A stretch of 64,000 nucleotides of DNA from CALODL01 sp942492115. GTDB taxonomy: Bacteria; Planctomycetota; Phycisphaerae; UBA1845; CAIVHJ01. The notes under the pieces are model-generated. The model saw nothing but the letters and a program-made list of their open reading frames with translations, was not told where the DNA came from and searched no databases. Made by a program: the position numbers and the translations under genes. Numbering within the stretch: position 1 is the stretch's first letter; each line of letters begins with the position of its first letter. Positions 25,820-35,000 of the stretch are shown here, one piece after another. The stretch is taken from assembly GCA_942492115.1 (NCBI GenBank), contig CALODL010000002.1:310001-374000 (forward strand), read 5' to 3'.

Positions 25820-27495
25820 TCGTCTGCTCCCGTTCCCCTGGAGTCGTATGCGACTTGTCCACCGAGGATGACCATGTCGACACGAGCACCGGCGGCATCC
25901 GGGTGACCCGACCACACCACCAGGTCGGCAGGCATGCCCGGACCGATGCGACCCAGGCGGCGCAGGCCGAGGGCGCGGGCGGCACGGACCGTCACCAGCT
26001 CCAGCCAGTTGAGCGAGGTGCCTCCATGGCCGACCGCCAGCCGGGCATTCATCTCGACGAAACGCGCCGTACGCGAGGTGCTGGCACCGCTGCCCAGCGA
26101 CCAGGGGATTCCGGCCGCGGTCAGTGCTGCGGCATTGCGCAGGGAATGATCCAGGTAACCGGCAGGATCGAAGAGTTCGCTGCGGGCCACGGGGCCCAGC
26201 ACGACCCGGGCTTTGGAATCGGCGATGGCCTCTGTGACCAGGTGGCCCTCGGTGGCGCCCTCGATGATGAGTTCCAGTTTGAATTCCTCGGCCAACTCGA
26301 TGGCGTTGAGGATGTCGGCACTGCGCTCAGCCGTTACGCGGACGGGCAACTCATGATCGATGGCCCGGAGCAGCACCAGGCTGCGACGATCGGGCGCCGG
26401 CTTGTCAGGCTTCTTGAGATCGTCTTCGTCTTTGTCCTTGCCCTGACCATTCTTGTTCTCGGCCGCCGGAGTGGCGTCGTTGTCTGTTTCGGTGGCCGGG
26501 GAGCGGTGACTGCGACCGACCCGTGTGTCGTCGTCCGGTTTGGGATCCGGCTCTGGCTTGGGATCGGGCTGCGGTTTGGGATCAGGCTGCGGTTTGGGGT
26601 CGGGGGTCGGTTCAGGACCGGGCTTGTCTTCCGCGCCCTCGTCCGTCTGCGCTTCGTCCTCTGCAGGTGCATCGTCCTGCTCTTTTGCGGCATCGTTTTT
26701 CTTGCGGCGTTCCTCGAGTTTCTCGAGATACTCCTCGAGGTCCGCTTCGTAATCTTCGAGCGCCTGACGGTAGTCCAGGGCGGCCTTGAAAGCGCTGCGG
26801 ACGTCTTTGTATGTCTTGAGCCGCTGAATGGGCGTTTGGTCGGAACCGAGGTTGATACTCAGGGCGACATCGTCGTCGATGACGACCGCCCGCGGTGCGC
26901 TGTCACCGGCGGTGGCCTTGATGATCGCGCCGATACCATTGATACCGTATCCTGCACCAGGACCGACATATGCGGCGGTCACGCCGTTGCGCAAGGCATC
27001 GGTCATGGTCTGATGGGCATACGTTGCGATGGATGACGCTGCCCGCGATGTGGGATCGGCTGCGGTCGAGCCCCCCAGATGGGCCAGGGCACTCCACACG
27101 TCGATCAGGCCGGGCGTGATGGTCTTGTTGCGCGCGTCGATCTTGCGCGCGAACATTGGGGCCTTGACCTGCGCACCCATCTCGACGATCCGGTTGCCCT
27201 TGATCACGATCGACCCCTGGGCGAGATCACCGCCGGTGCCGGTCACGATCTGCGCATTTTCGATGATGGTTGGGCGATCGAAGAGTTGAGCCAGAGCCAC
27301 GGATTGCACGAGGCCAAAACACGCCAGCATGAGGGCCCCGTGCAGCCCGATGTGCTGTGTGTCGATCCGCGTCCTGCGGGCGTCTTCCGTGCTCTCAACG
27401 GTTGCGGTCGTCGGAAAATTCACTCTCTCTGCCCCCATCCGATGATTCGAGGTACCCCGGATTGACCCGGAATACGTCGGCTCGAGTTCTGTCAT
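25816..27495 (-). CDS. Secreted amidohydrolase-like protein with Pro-rich repeat insert, HxH lost (first gene)
   Basis: 559 residues from the ATG at 27495; no candidate start has a good ribosome binding site, and TTG 27522 or ATG 27438 are alternatives. The hydrophobic signal segment (GALMLACFGLVQSVALA) begins only at about residue 53, so the true start may be further downstream. TPGLIDVWSALAH (about 127-139) replaces the His motif. A lid helix (ALEDYEADLEEYLEKLEERR) leads into a low-complexity stretch of PDPKPQ/PDPKPE repeats and acidic residues. Then VTAERSADILNAIELAEEF and LIIEGATEGH, where active members have His. C-terminal signature RRLGRIGPGMPADLVVWSGHPD. First gene of the operon. Confidence 0.82.
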   Translation of the reverse strand: MTELEPTYSGSIRGTSNHRMGAERVNFPTTATVESTEDARRTRIDTQHIGLHGALMLACFGLVQSVALAQLFDRPTIIENAQIVTGTGGDLAQGSIVIKGNRIVEMGAQVKAPMFARKIDARNKTITPGLIDVWSALAHLGGSTAADPTSRAASSIATYAHQTMTDALRNGVTAAYVGPGAGYGINGIGAIIKATAGDSAPRAVVIDDDVALSINLGSDQTPIQRLKTYKDVRSAFKAALDYRQALEDYEADLEEYLEKLEERRKKNDAAKEQDDAPAEDEAQTDEGAEDKPGPEPTPDPKPQPDPKPQPDPKPEPDPKPDDDTRVGRSHRSPATETDNDATPAAENKNGQGKDKDEDDLKKPDKPAPDRRSLVLLRAIDHELPVRVTAERSADILNAIELAEEFKLELIIEGATEGHLVTEAIADSKARVVLGPVARSELFDPAGYLDHSLRNAAALTAAGIPWSLGSGASTSRTARFVEMNARLAVGHGGTSLNWLELVTVRAARALGLRRLGRIGPGMPADLVVWSGHPDAAGARVDMVILGGQVAYDSRGTGADE

Positions 27496-27631
27496 TGTAG
27501 CAGCTTGCCTGGTATTCACCAATGTCGCACAACGACATCAGATCACAAGCCGGGGTTGCACAACACACCATACAACTATATGCGGGGTGCCCTCCTGTGT
27601 GTTGGGCCCCTGTGCGGAGGGGCGCCTGGCA

Positions 27632-28174
27632 TCAGTGGGCCTCATGCCCACACTCCGGGCAGGCACCGTCCGAGCCGCGCAGGTCGTATGCGCACTTGAC
27701 GCACAGACCACGATGTTTTCGGCGGCGGAGACGACCGAAGCCGACCAGGGCCACGACGGGCCACACGCTCAGAAGGGTGATCGGTAGCCACAATGGAGCC
27801 GTACCGGATACTTCACGCTGATAGGTGGTCGTTCCCGGGCTGAAGTAGGCGTCCCGTTCGTAATAGGTCGCGCCTTCGTGGACCGCGGCACTGAGTCCAA
27901 GAAAGTTCCCGGACCAATCCGTGACGGGATCGTCGGTGACCGTTGAGATGCGGACGGTCAAGTGACCCTGCTCCGCAAGCAGGGCAATGCCTCGACGCTC
28001 GGTATAGTCTTCGGGGTCGAGAACATCGCCAAAGTCCCATTCCAATTCCTGTGCGTTGGGACCGAAGTGGATCGAGCATGGAATGTAGACGGCAGTCTTG
28101 TAGCTGAGCACCTGCAGCGCCAGGGCAGCGCAGGCCAACACAACCAGCAGCATGATCAAGCCATGGCGAATCAT
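27632..28174 (-). CDS. Membrane protein with C-terminal CxxC-YDLRGS-CPECG zinc ribbon
   Basis: 180 residues from the ATG at 28174 (AAGGA 6 bases upstream). N-terminal membrane helix (HGLIMLLVVLACAALALQV), an extracytoplasmic domain of about 100 residues, a second helix (WLPITLLSVWPVVALVGF), then a basic stretch and the zinc ribbon CVKCAYDLRGSDGACPECG at the cytoplasmic end. This architecture recurs many times between 41 and 64 kb and is common in planctomycetes; the function is unknown. This is the only intact member outside that region. It lies upstream of and co-directional with the amidohydrolase operon, 136 bases away. Confidence 0.78.
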   Translation of the reverse strand: MIRHGLIMLLVVLACAALALQVLSYKTAVYIPCSIHFGPNAQELEWDFGDVLDPEDYTERRGIALLAEQGHLTVRISTVTDDPVTDWSGNFLGLSAAVHEGATYYERDAYFSPGTTTYQREVSGTAPLWLPITLLSVWPVVALVGFGRLRRRKHRGLCVKCAYDLRGSDGACPECGHEAH

Positions 28175-28264
28175 GACGTCCTTATCGAATGAGCCACCGT
28201 ACGCTGCATGTGGCACTCAGGCCTTCGACTGTCTTGCTGCAGAGCCTAACCCGTCTGCGGTCGC

Positions 28265-28290
28265 CGTCAAGTCCGGTAGATGACTTGACG
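28265..28290. promoter_or_regulatory. Dyad in divergent promoter region
   Basis: CGTCAAGTC (28265-28273) and GACTTGACG (28282-28290) form a perfect 9-bp inverted repeat with an 8-base spacer between the divergent genes starting at 28174 and 28406. The position suits an operator; a hairpin role cannot be excluded. Confidence 0.4.
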
Positions 28291-28405
28291 CCGCTTCCGT
28301 TGCGCGTAGCCTGTGACCGCATACAGCGGTCCACACGTATTCCTGGCATCACTTCGCGGTCATCACCGCCGGGCGTTGTTTCAAGACGCCTTCAGGAGCA
28401 GAAAC

Positions 28406-29041
28406 ATGTCGATTCAAAAGTACGTCGTCGAATTCATCGGAACCCTCTTCCTGGTCTTCACCGTCGGGATGACCGTCATTTCTCCTGGTGACGCAGGCAC
28501 CCTGGCACCGCTGGCCATCGGGTCGGCGCTCATGGTCATGGTCTACGCCGGAGGGCATGTGTCGGGCGGGCACTACAACCCGGCGGTGACGCTGGCGATC
28601 GTCTTGCGCGGCAAGTGTTCGATTGGCGATGCCATCCCCTACGTCATCGTTCAATGCGTCGGGGGGGTGGTTGCGGGCATGTTCGTGCTCTATCTCAAGG
28701 TCGGCGAGACCGTCACGGCGGCAACCATCGAGGTCGGACCGTCGCTCATCGCAGAATTCCTGTTCACCTTCGCGCTGTGTTATGTCGTGCTCAATGTTGC
28801 GACGGCCAAGGCCAACGACGGCAATTCGTTCTACGGACTGGCCATCGGAATGACTGTGCTCGTCGGTGCATATGCTGTTGGCCCGATCTCCGGCGGAGCG
28901 TTCAATCCGGCCGTGGCCATCGGTTGCGGCACGATGGGGATGGTTGGATGGAGCGACCTGTGGGTGCACATCGGCGCCGAAGCCGCAGCAGCGGTTGCCG
29001 CGGCCCTGGTGTTCAAGTCTACGGTCAGTGATCAGGGCTAG
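28406..29041 (+). CDS. Aquaporin/MIP family channel with unusual second NPA motif
   Basis: 211 residues from ATG at 28406 (AGGAG 7 bases upstream). Six membrane helices in two inverted halves. The first half has SGGHYNPAVTLA (NPA at 58-60). The second has SGGAFNPAVAIG (NPA at 167-169). In most aquaporins the second motif is NPAR, the Arg forming the narrow selectivity filter; here it is Val, as in the first half. That should widen or neutralise the filter, so the substrate may be something other than water or glycerol. Family assignment is firm, substrate unknown. Confidence 0.9.
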   Translation: MSIQKYVVEFIGTLFLVFTVGMTVISPGDAGTLAPLAIGSALMVMVYAGGHVSGGHYNPAVTLAIVLRGKCSIGDAIPYVIVQCVGGVVAGMFVLYLKVGETVTAATIEVGPSLIAEFLFTFALCYVVLNVATAKANDGNSFYGLAIGMTVLVGAYAVGPISGGAFNPAVAIGCGTMGMVGWSDLWVHIGAEAAAAVAAALVFKSTVSDQG

Positions 29042-29086
29042 AAGCCCGGGTGGTCATGATCCGACGATCACGCTGATCGTGATTGA

Positions 29087-29105
29087 ACGGTCTTCTGCGG
29101 ACCGT
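29087..29105. terminator. Small hairpin between convergent genes
   Basis: ACGGTC / GACCGT, 6-bp stem with 7-base loop, 45 bases after the aquaporin stop. A second weak ATCACG/CGTGAT stem lies just before it. Weak terminator candidate. Confidence 0.35.
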
Positions 29106-29312
29106 GCTGTCTTACTGACTTGTTGGTCTTCTGCGCGAGCTGTACACTCGAAGCGACGCTCATGGCGTTTTGCCGGGGGGAATTCGTCACGACGACACAG
29201 CGAATCAGGCATGTGTTCTTGCGGCCACGGGCAGCCTTGTGCTCCACCGCCGTCAGATCCGCAGATAAGTCTTGTCTCATCCGCCTGGCCAAGACGTACA
29301 GTCTGGACGACG

Positions 29313-29606
29313 TTAGCCGGCGCTGTCCAGCACAGCCTTGAACGCCTCGGCGTCGAACGCGCGCAGCATGCAGGTCGATACGTTCCCCGACTGCGCCAGC
29401 CCGAGTACCAGACTGGCTGCGGTGGCGTCGTCCGGGGCGTCGAGGATCAACAGCCCGTCATATGCGCCGGTGGTCCACAGTACGGTGTCGATCGTGGCGC
29501 CGACCTTTTCCGCCTGGGCGCGGAACGCCGCCGCCCGTTCAGGCGAATGCTTGATCTGCGTGATACCCTTTTCCGTGAAATTGATCAAAACGACGTGCTT
29601 GCTCAT
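29313..29606 (-). CDS. GYD domain protein
   Basis: 97 residues. Matches the GYD family: an N-terminal strand (VVLINFTEKGITQIK), then GATIDTVLWTTGAYDGLLILDAPDDATAA, where the GAYD/GxYD block is diagnostic, and a C-terminal MLRAFDAEAF helix. A ferredoxin-like fold is expected. Cytoplasmic; function unknown. Monocistronic, convergent with the aquaporin gene. Confidence 0.85.
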   Translation of the reverse strand: MSKHVVLINFTEKGITQIKHSPERAAAFRAQAEKVGATIDTVLWTTGAYDGLLILDAPDDATAASLVLGLAQSGNVSTCMLRAFDAEAFKAVLDSAG

Positions 29607-29820
29607 GCCTGGGCCTCTCGAAACGCGGGTCTCGTGAAAGAGTCTGTTGGTGAGTCCGGAGTCCTCGAACCGTCCGGGTCCGTCGACCCATTACGATACC
29701 ACAAGTTCCACGTCCAAAAACAGAGACGAGGGTCGTCCGGTACGCATGGCGCGACCACCGCACGGAATCAGTCACTGAGCTGGAGGATGGAAGCCTTCCG
29801 GGCGCGCCGTCCACTTCGCT

Positions 29821-30489
29821 TCACGAGGGCGCAGGCCACGGCAGCGGCTCGGAGGAAGCAGTTGCGTGACTCGGTCTGAAGATCCGTCCGAGCAGCAGGC
29901 ATTGTGCAATGGTCAGCACGACGCCGAGTTGATCGGTGAGGGGCACGTCATCAAAGTAGTGCAGGAGAACGAACTGCACCGGCACGATGCCCAAAAGACG
30001 TGTCAACCATTTCGTATTGGTCCGTCCCCATGCCGGGATGGGGCAACGGTCAGTGGATCGCAGGTCCCGGACAACCCACAACAGGCTCAGCAGGAAAAAC
30101 CCGCCGCACAGCATGGGGCCGACCCACGCGAGCGACACATCCACGCCCAGCGTATCTCCGCGGAAGCGGTACTGTTCCGGATCGGTCCAGGCGGCGTAGA
30201 CCGCGCTGGTGGCCATGAGCGCGTGCCATGACAGCAACACGCCGTGGAACGGCCAGCGCCCCCCGCGCCATCCGCGCCACAGAATGGTTAGACCGATGGC
30301 AACTTCGATCAGCAACACCCAATAGTCTCCGCCAACTCCAGCTCCGCCAATGACCCAGCCGAAGTAAGATTTCCCCCACATGTAGGACGCCCCGTCCATC
30401 AATCCGCGGACCAGAGGCAGCCAGGTCAAGAGCAGGGTCAATGCCGTCCATCCGAGAATGAGCCGTAACAGACGATCGTTGCGTACCAT
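29821..30489 (-). CDS. Polytopic membrane protein of unknown function
   Basis: 222 residues from the ATG at 30489, where AGGAG sits 6 bases upstream. About five or six hydrophobic helices (LILGWTALTLLLTWLPLV, YWVLLIEVAIGLTILW, VGPMLCGGFFLLSLLWVV, LLGIVPVQFVLLHYF and LGVVLTIAQCLLLGRIF). No catalytic motif or family recognised; the regular WG and GD loops suggest a small integral membrane protein. Confidence 0.65.
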   Translation of the reverse strand: MVRNDRLLRLILGWTALTLLLTWLPLVRGLMDGASYMWGKSYFGWVIGGAGVGGDYWVLLIEVAIGLTILWRGWRGGRWPFHGVLLSWHALMATSAVYAAWTDPEQYRFRGDTLGVDVSLAWVGPMLCGGFFLLSLLWVVRDLRSTDRCPIPAWGRTNTKWLTRLLGIVPVQFVLLHYFDDVPLTDQLGVVLTIAQCLLLGRIFRPSHATASSEPLPWPAPS

Positions 30490-30660
30490 GAAAACTCCTG
30501 TGTGTCTTGACCGTTTCGCGAGTTGCACCGCATCAGTATTCAACGCGCTTTCGATGACGATGTTCTGCTCGATTGAGCGGCACGGCGTCTTCGGCGATCG
30601 AGGAGTCTTATTCGGCCACGGACATCAGAACTGTGTTCGGTGGGATGTGGAAGCCCCATT

Positions 30661-31563
30661 TCAGGATACGCGACGTCGCTGGACGACGGCGATGCCCATG
30701 AGGAGGAAGACGACGAGAGCCACCATTCCGGCTGGATTCACCGCGGGCAGCGGTGCCGGCTCGAATTCACAGCGTTGTGAGCAGCCATCACCGTCCACGG
30801 TGTTGGCGTCGTCGCACGCTTCATGACCCTCGATGTGCCCGTCGCCACACACCGTGACATGAATGCTGAGCGGCTGGAATTGCAGATTGGGTACGATGGG
30901 GCCCTGGGGTCTGAAGAGGAACGTGCCTGGGGGCACGGTGTTGTACGCGAGCTGAAAGGTGCCACTGGCCGCGCTGGACGCCACCACCGCGAACTGCGCC
31001 AGGTACTGGGGGCCGGGCGGAATGACCAGCCCGTCATCTGGTTGGAGCTGGTTGACGATGACCCCGATCAGTGTCGGGTCGGCCGAAGCGCCCTCGGAAT
31101 AGAACGGCGGCAAGGTGATGATGTCCGCATAGAGGTATTCCGGGCGTTGCTGATCAACGAGGAGGGTGTTGTTGTTGTCCACGTCAAAACAATCCTCGGG
31201 GTTGCCTCCGCACGTAGCCGGATCATCGAAATCACACAACGCGCCGAAAATGAGCGGATCCAGAGTGAAACACGAGGGCGCACCGGCCCGATCGATGTAC
31301 ACCACCGAACCGCTCGAGCCCGCAAGCGGCGTGGCCTGCTTGGGCCACACCAGCTGAAAGCCGTTGACCAGTTCCTCCTGGTCGTCATCGACCAGCCACG
31401 CGGTGATCATCGTGGAGCCACCACGGGGAACGTAAACGGTCGTGGTCTGTCCTTCGATCACGTCATCCTGGCCGCCATCGGCAACCATGAACAGTCTGAT
31501 CGTGGCCGATGCGGGAAGCAGGCAGGCGGTCGAGAGCCCGAAGACCATGACGGGGGAGATCAT
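30661..31563 (-). CDS. Secreted cohesin-like protein with Cys-rich repeat and C-terminal sorting tail
   Basis: 300 residues from the ATG at 31563 (AAGGA upstream, spacing long). Signal peptide to about residue 21, then RLFMVADGGQDDV opening a beta-sandwich domain (about 22-230). The same opening and downstream landmarks (MITAWLVDD, GFQLVWP, SGSVVYID, YLAQFAV) recur in the proteins at 48071 and 57810. A DUF4215-like Cys repeat follows (CGDGHIEGHEACDDANTVDG, then GCSQRC). The end is a CTERM-like tail: Pro-Ala, a hydrophobic helix (MVALVVFLLMGIAVV), then QRRRVS. Likely surface-anchored by a sorting system. Confidence 0.72.
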   Translation of the reverse strand: MISPVMVFGLSTACLLPASATIRLFMVADGGQDDVIEGQTTTVYVPRGGSTMITAWLVDDDQEELVNGFQLVWPKQATPLAGSSGSVVYIDRAGAPSCFTLDPLIFGALCDFDDPATCGGNPEDCFDVDNNNTLLVDQQRPEYLYADIITLPPFYSEGASADPTLIGVIVNQLQPDDGLVIPPGPQYLAQFAVVASSAASGTFQLAYNTVPPGTFLFRPQGPIVPNLQFQPLSIHVTVCGDGHIEGHEACDDANTVDGDGCSQRCEFEPAPLPAVNPAGMVALVVFLLMGIAVVQRRRVS

Positions 31564-32040
31564 GCGCACGTGAGGTCCTTCCATGAGGGATGGTGTCGAT
31601 GCGGAGCGTCTCCGCATAACAGCAAGCGACCATTGGACCGCGTTGCCGACATGATCACTGGAAAATGGTTCTTCAGCAGAATCTGTGGAAGCTGAGTAGC
31701 TCTCTCGTCTTCTGACTCTGGAGCTGGCCAGGGATGCCCCTTGCGCCTCGGCCCCGCCATCATCGCCAAGGGCCCTTTGGGCCGCGGCGGGCGCGACCGA
31801 CGCTGACGGCGACGGAGCTCCAGGGGCTCATCGGCGATCGTGTTGTGCATGAAGCAGCGCTCGAAGCCCGCAGAACGTTGTTGCTCAACACGACGTTCGT
31901 GGCCATTTATCACGCACCTGGAAACCTGCCCCAACCAGGACTCGACCATGGGACCGTTCGTACCGTCCATTTGAGGCGAATGATCGAACGGGATGACGTG
32001 GAAGGCAGACACGTTCCCACCAACAAGCTAATATGGGGAC
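31564..32040. other. Divergent intergenic region
   Basis: 477 bases between the cohesin-like gene and the sensor kinase gene. The frames here lack ribosome binding sites and protein-like composition. I see no strong promoter or repeat. Confidence 0.4.
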
Positions 32041-35000
32041 ATGATCCTTGCTCAGCGTGCGTTCGCCGCGGGCATGGGGTGTTTGCTCTGCACCACAGCC
32101 TATTCGAACGACGTCGCCTATCTCGAACCTTGGCGCTGGACCCAGTACGGCCTGGAGTCCGGCCTGCCCGGCACCCGCGTCTTTCAACTCTTCGAGGCGG
32201 TTGATGGCGTGGTGTGGGTCAAGTGCGACCATGGGATCGCGTGGTACGACGGTTTCACCTGGCATGCACTGCCGTCTCCCCCGCACGTCAATCTCTCCCA
32301 GCAGACGTGCATCACCCGCCATCCCGACGGGGGGCTCCTCCTGACCAACGAAGGTCGCGTGTTCGTGGTCCAGCGCAGCGGATTCGCGCGAGTGGATATC
32401 CGATCCGAACGTACGCTGTGGATCAGCAGCGCGGTCGTCGGCCGCGACGGGGCCATCCTGTTGTCCGATGAGGAAGGCCGGTTGTACCGCTATGACGGTC
32501 ATGCGACTGTCGCGCTCGCGAGTCCTGACGGTGTCGAAGGGCCGGCGACATGGAATGCCAGGCCGTTGCGCTCGACGCGTGCAGGCGATGTCCTGCTGCA
32601 GACACATCGCGGTTTGTACGAGAGGGTCGACCATGATTGGGCCAAGCTGGTGCCGCTGCAGGTTGCCACCATCGAACGGTCGTCCTCCGGCGTGTGGTTG
32701 GCCCGCGTGGCCGATCAGGAGTTGCGCACATTGTGGATGTGGGATGCCGACAGCGCGCCGGGACCGGTTCCCGACGAACCGGGCGATCTGAGAGCGGCCG
32801 ATATGGCACCGAACGGTGACGCAGTGGCCATTTATCAATCCGGTGTCGTGCGCGTGCGCCAGGATGGCCAGTGGCGGTGGTTGGACGAAGTGCCTTCGGC
32901 GCTGGGTACGGCACGGACCGTGCGCTTTCAGTCCAACGGAGACCTGTGGTCTTCCTCCGACGGCGGCCTGCATTTGTGCGTCCGGTCCACACGACGCTGG
33001 GACCACTGGGACGATGTCGGTCTCAAAGTCAACGCCATCATGAATAGTCGAGAGGGGGACATCTGGATCGGGAACAGCGATGGCCTCGTCATCCGGCGGG
33101 CCGATGGCACGGTCGACCAGATTCATGCGATCGGTGACACGGCACTGGGCATCATTACCGGCATTGCTCAGGATGCGACCGGCGCGGTGTGGATTTCGAG
33201 CGGAGCAACGTTCACGGGTGTCTTTCGTTTTGAGAACGGCGCATGGCGGCGGTTCGGGGCCGCAGACGGTTTGCCGAGCGCGCGGTTTCACCGCGTCAGC
33301 CTCGACAGGCGCGGACGCCCGTGGTTTCTGGGGCATCCGGCAGTCACTCCGCCGACGCCCGAGTATCCCGATCCGGGTGCCTTCGTCTTTACCGGCGATC
33401 AGTTCGAGCCGTGGGGACCCGCCCAGGGATTGGTGCATGGCCGCGTCTATGCGTTTGCCGAATCGTCCACTGGAGCTCGGTGGTTTGCCACGCATCTGGG
33501 CATCAGTCGCTGGGCCGAGGGCACGTGGACACACTGGACGATCCAGCAGGGGCTCAGGTGCCCCCGGGTGTTTACCCTCGCGGTCGCGCCAGACGGCCGA
33601 TTGTGGTTCGGTCACTACGCCAACGGCGGCGGTTTGGGTCGCATCGATGTGGATGGGAGCGTGTCCTACCTGACGTCGTCCGACGGGTTGATCGATGACC
33701 GCGTGTGGGAGGTCCAGTTCGGGCCCCGCGGTCGGTTGTGGATCGCGACCACCGGCGGGCTGGCCAGCTATCAGGACGGTGCATTCTCATCGTTCGGGCA
33801 GAACAGTGGACTGCCCGACGCGTACTTGTGGCCCGTGCTGCCCGAGAGCGATCGTGTACTGGTCGGCACGCTGGCCCAGGGGGTCTTCGTGCTGCACCGC
33901 GACGAGGAGGATCACCCTGCGGCAGTGGTCAGGATCAAACCGGCCACGACCCAGGAGGACAACGCGGTGGTCGGGTGGGAGACTTTTCCTTACCGGGGTG
34001 AGCAGCGCGCTGCGGAGGTCGACACGCGCTACCGCTTCGACGATGGCAAGTGGTCCGCATGGAGCACCACCCACGAGGCCACGGCATTCAGCATTGCGGT
34101 CGGTGCACATCGCATCGAGGTGCAGTCCAAGAGCCTGTTCGGTCACATCGGCCCGGTCACGGCGGCACGCTTCCGGATGCCGGTGCCGTGGTACTTGCAC
34201 CCGTTGTTCATGGCCACGGTGGCGGCGTGGTTCCTGGCGCTGGTCGGCATGGTGGCCCATCACTCCCGCAGGCGCCGTCAGCAGATGGAACTGTTGCGCG
34301 CCAGCGAGGAACGCTACCGCAATGTGGTCGAAGACCAGACCGAGTTCATCGTTCGCTGGCGGCCGGGCGGCGAATGTACATTCGCCAATGCAGCGTATTG
34401 CAATTACTTCGGCTTGTCGGACGCAACCGGCACATCGATTCTCGACAGCATCGTAGAATCCGATCGGGATGCCCTGCACGCCAAGATCGCTGGCCTGTCG
34501 TCCGATCATCCGGCGGTCACCGGCGAGCGCCGAGTGTATGCATTCGATGGTTCGATCGGCTATCAGCAGTGGACCGACCGGGCCATCTGGAACGCTCGCG
34601 GTGAAGTCATCGAGTATCAATCGGTCGGTCGTGACATCACACATCTCAAGCTCGAGGCCGAGCGGCGGCAATCCCTCGAAGCCCAACTGCGCGAATCCCA
34701 GAAAATGGAGGCGGTCGGCCAGCTGGCTGCCGGGATGAGTCATGAGTTCAACAACTTCCTGACCGCGCTGATGGGCTACACTGACATGGCCGCCGACCGC
34801 GCGGCCAGTGGCGAGACGGTCATCCAGGAGCTCGAAGGCATCCGCACGACTACGGAGCAGGCGCTGGGTGTGACGCGTTCGCTGCTCACCTTCTGTCGCA
34901 AAAGCGCGCTGGTGACCGAGCCGGTTCGCGTGGTCGACGTCATCCGGAGTGCGATGCAGTTCCTCGACAGTTTCTTGCCGAACCACATCCACCTGGTTCT

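Noticed and set aside
26550..26610. Tandem repeat possibly a CRISPR or minisatellite
   Set aside because: It encodes the PDPKPQ repeats of the first amidohydrolase-like protein; no spacers.
14935..27036. Several long rightward open frames (for example 16803-17750, 18979-20160, 25855-27036)
   Set aside because: High-GC shadows of the amidohydrolase genes; they contain no family motifs and mirror the positions of the real genes.
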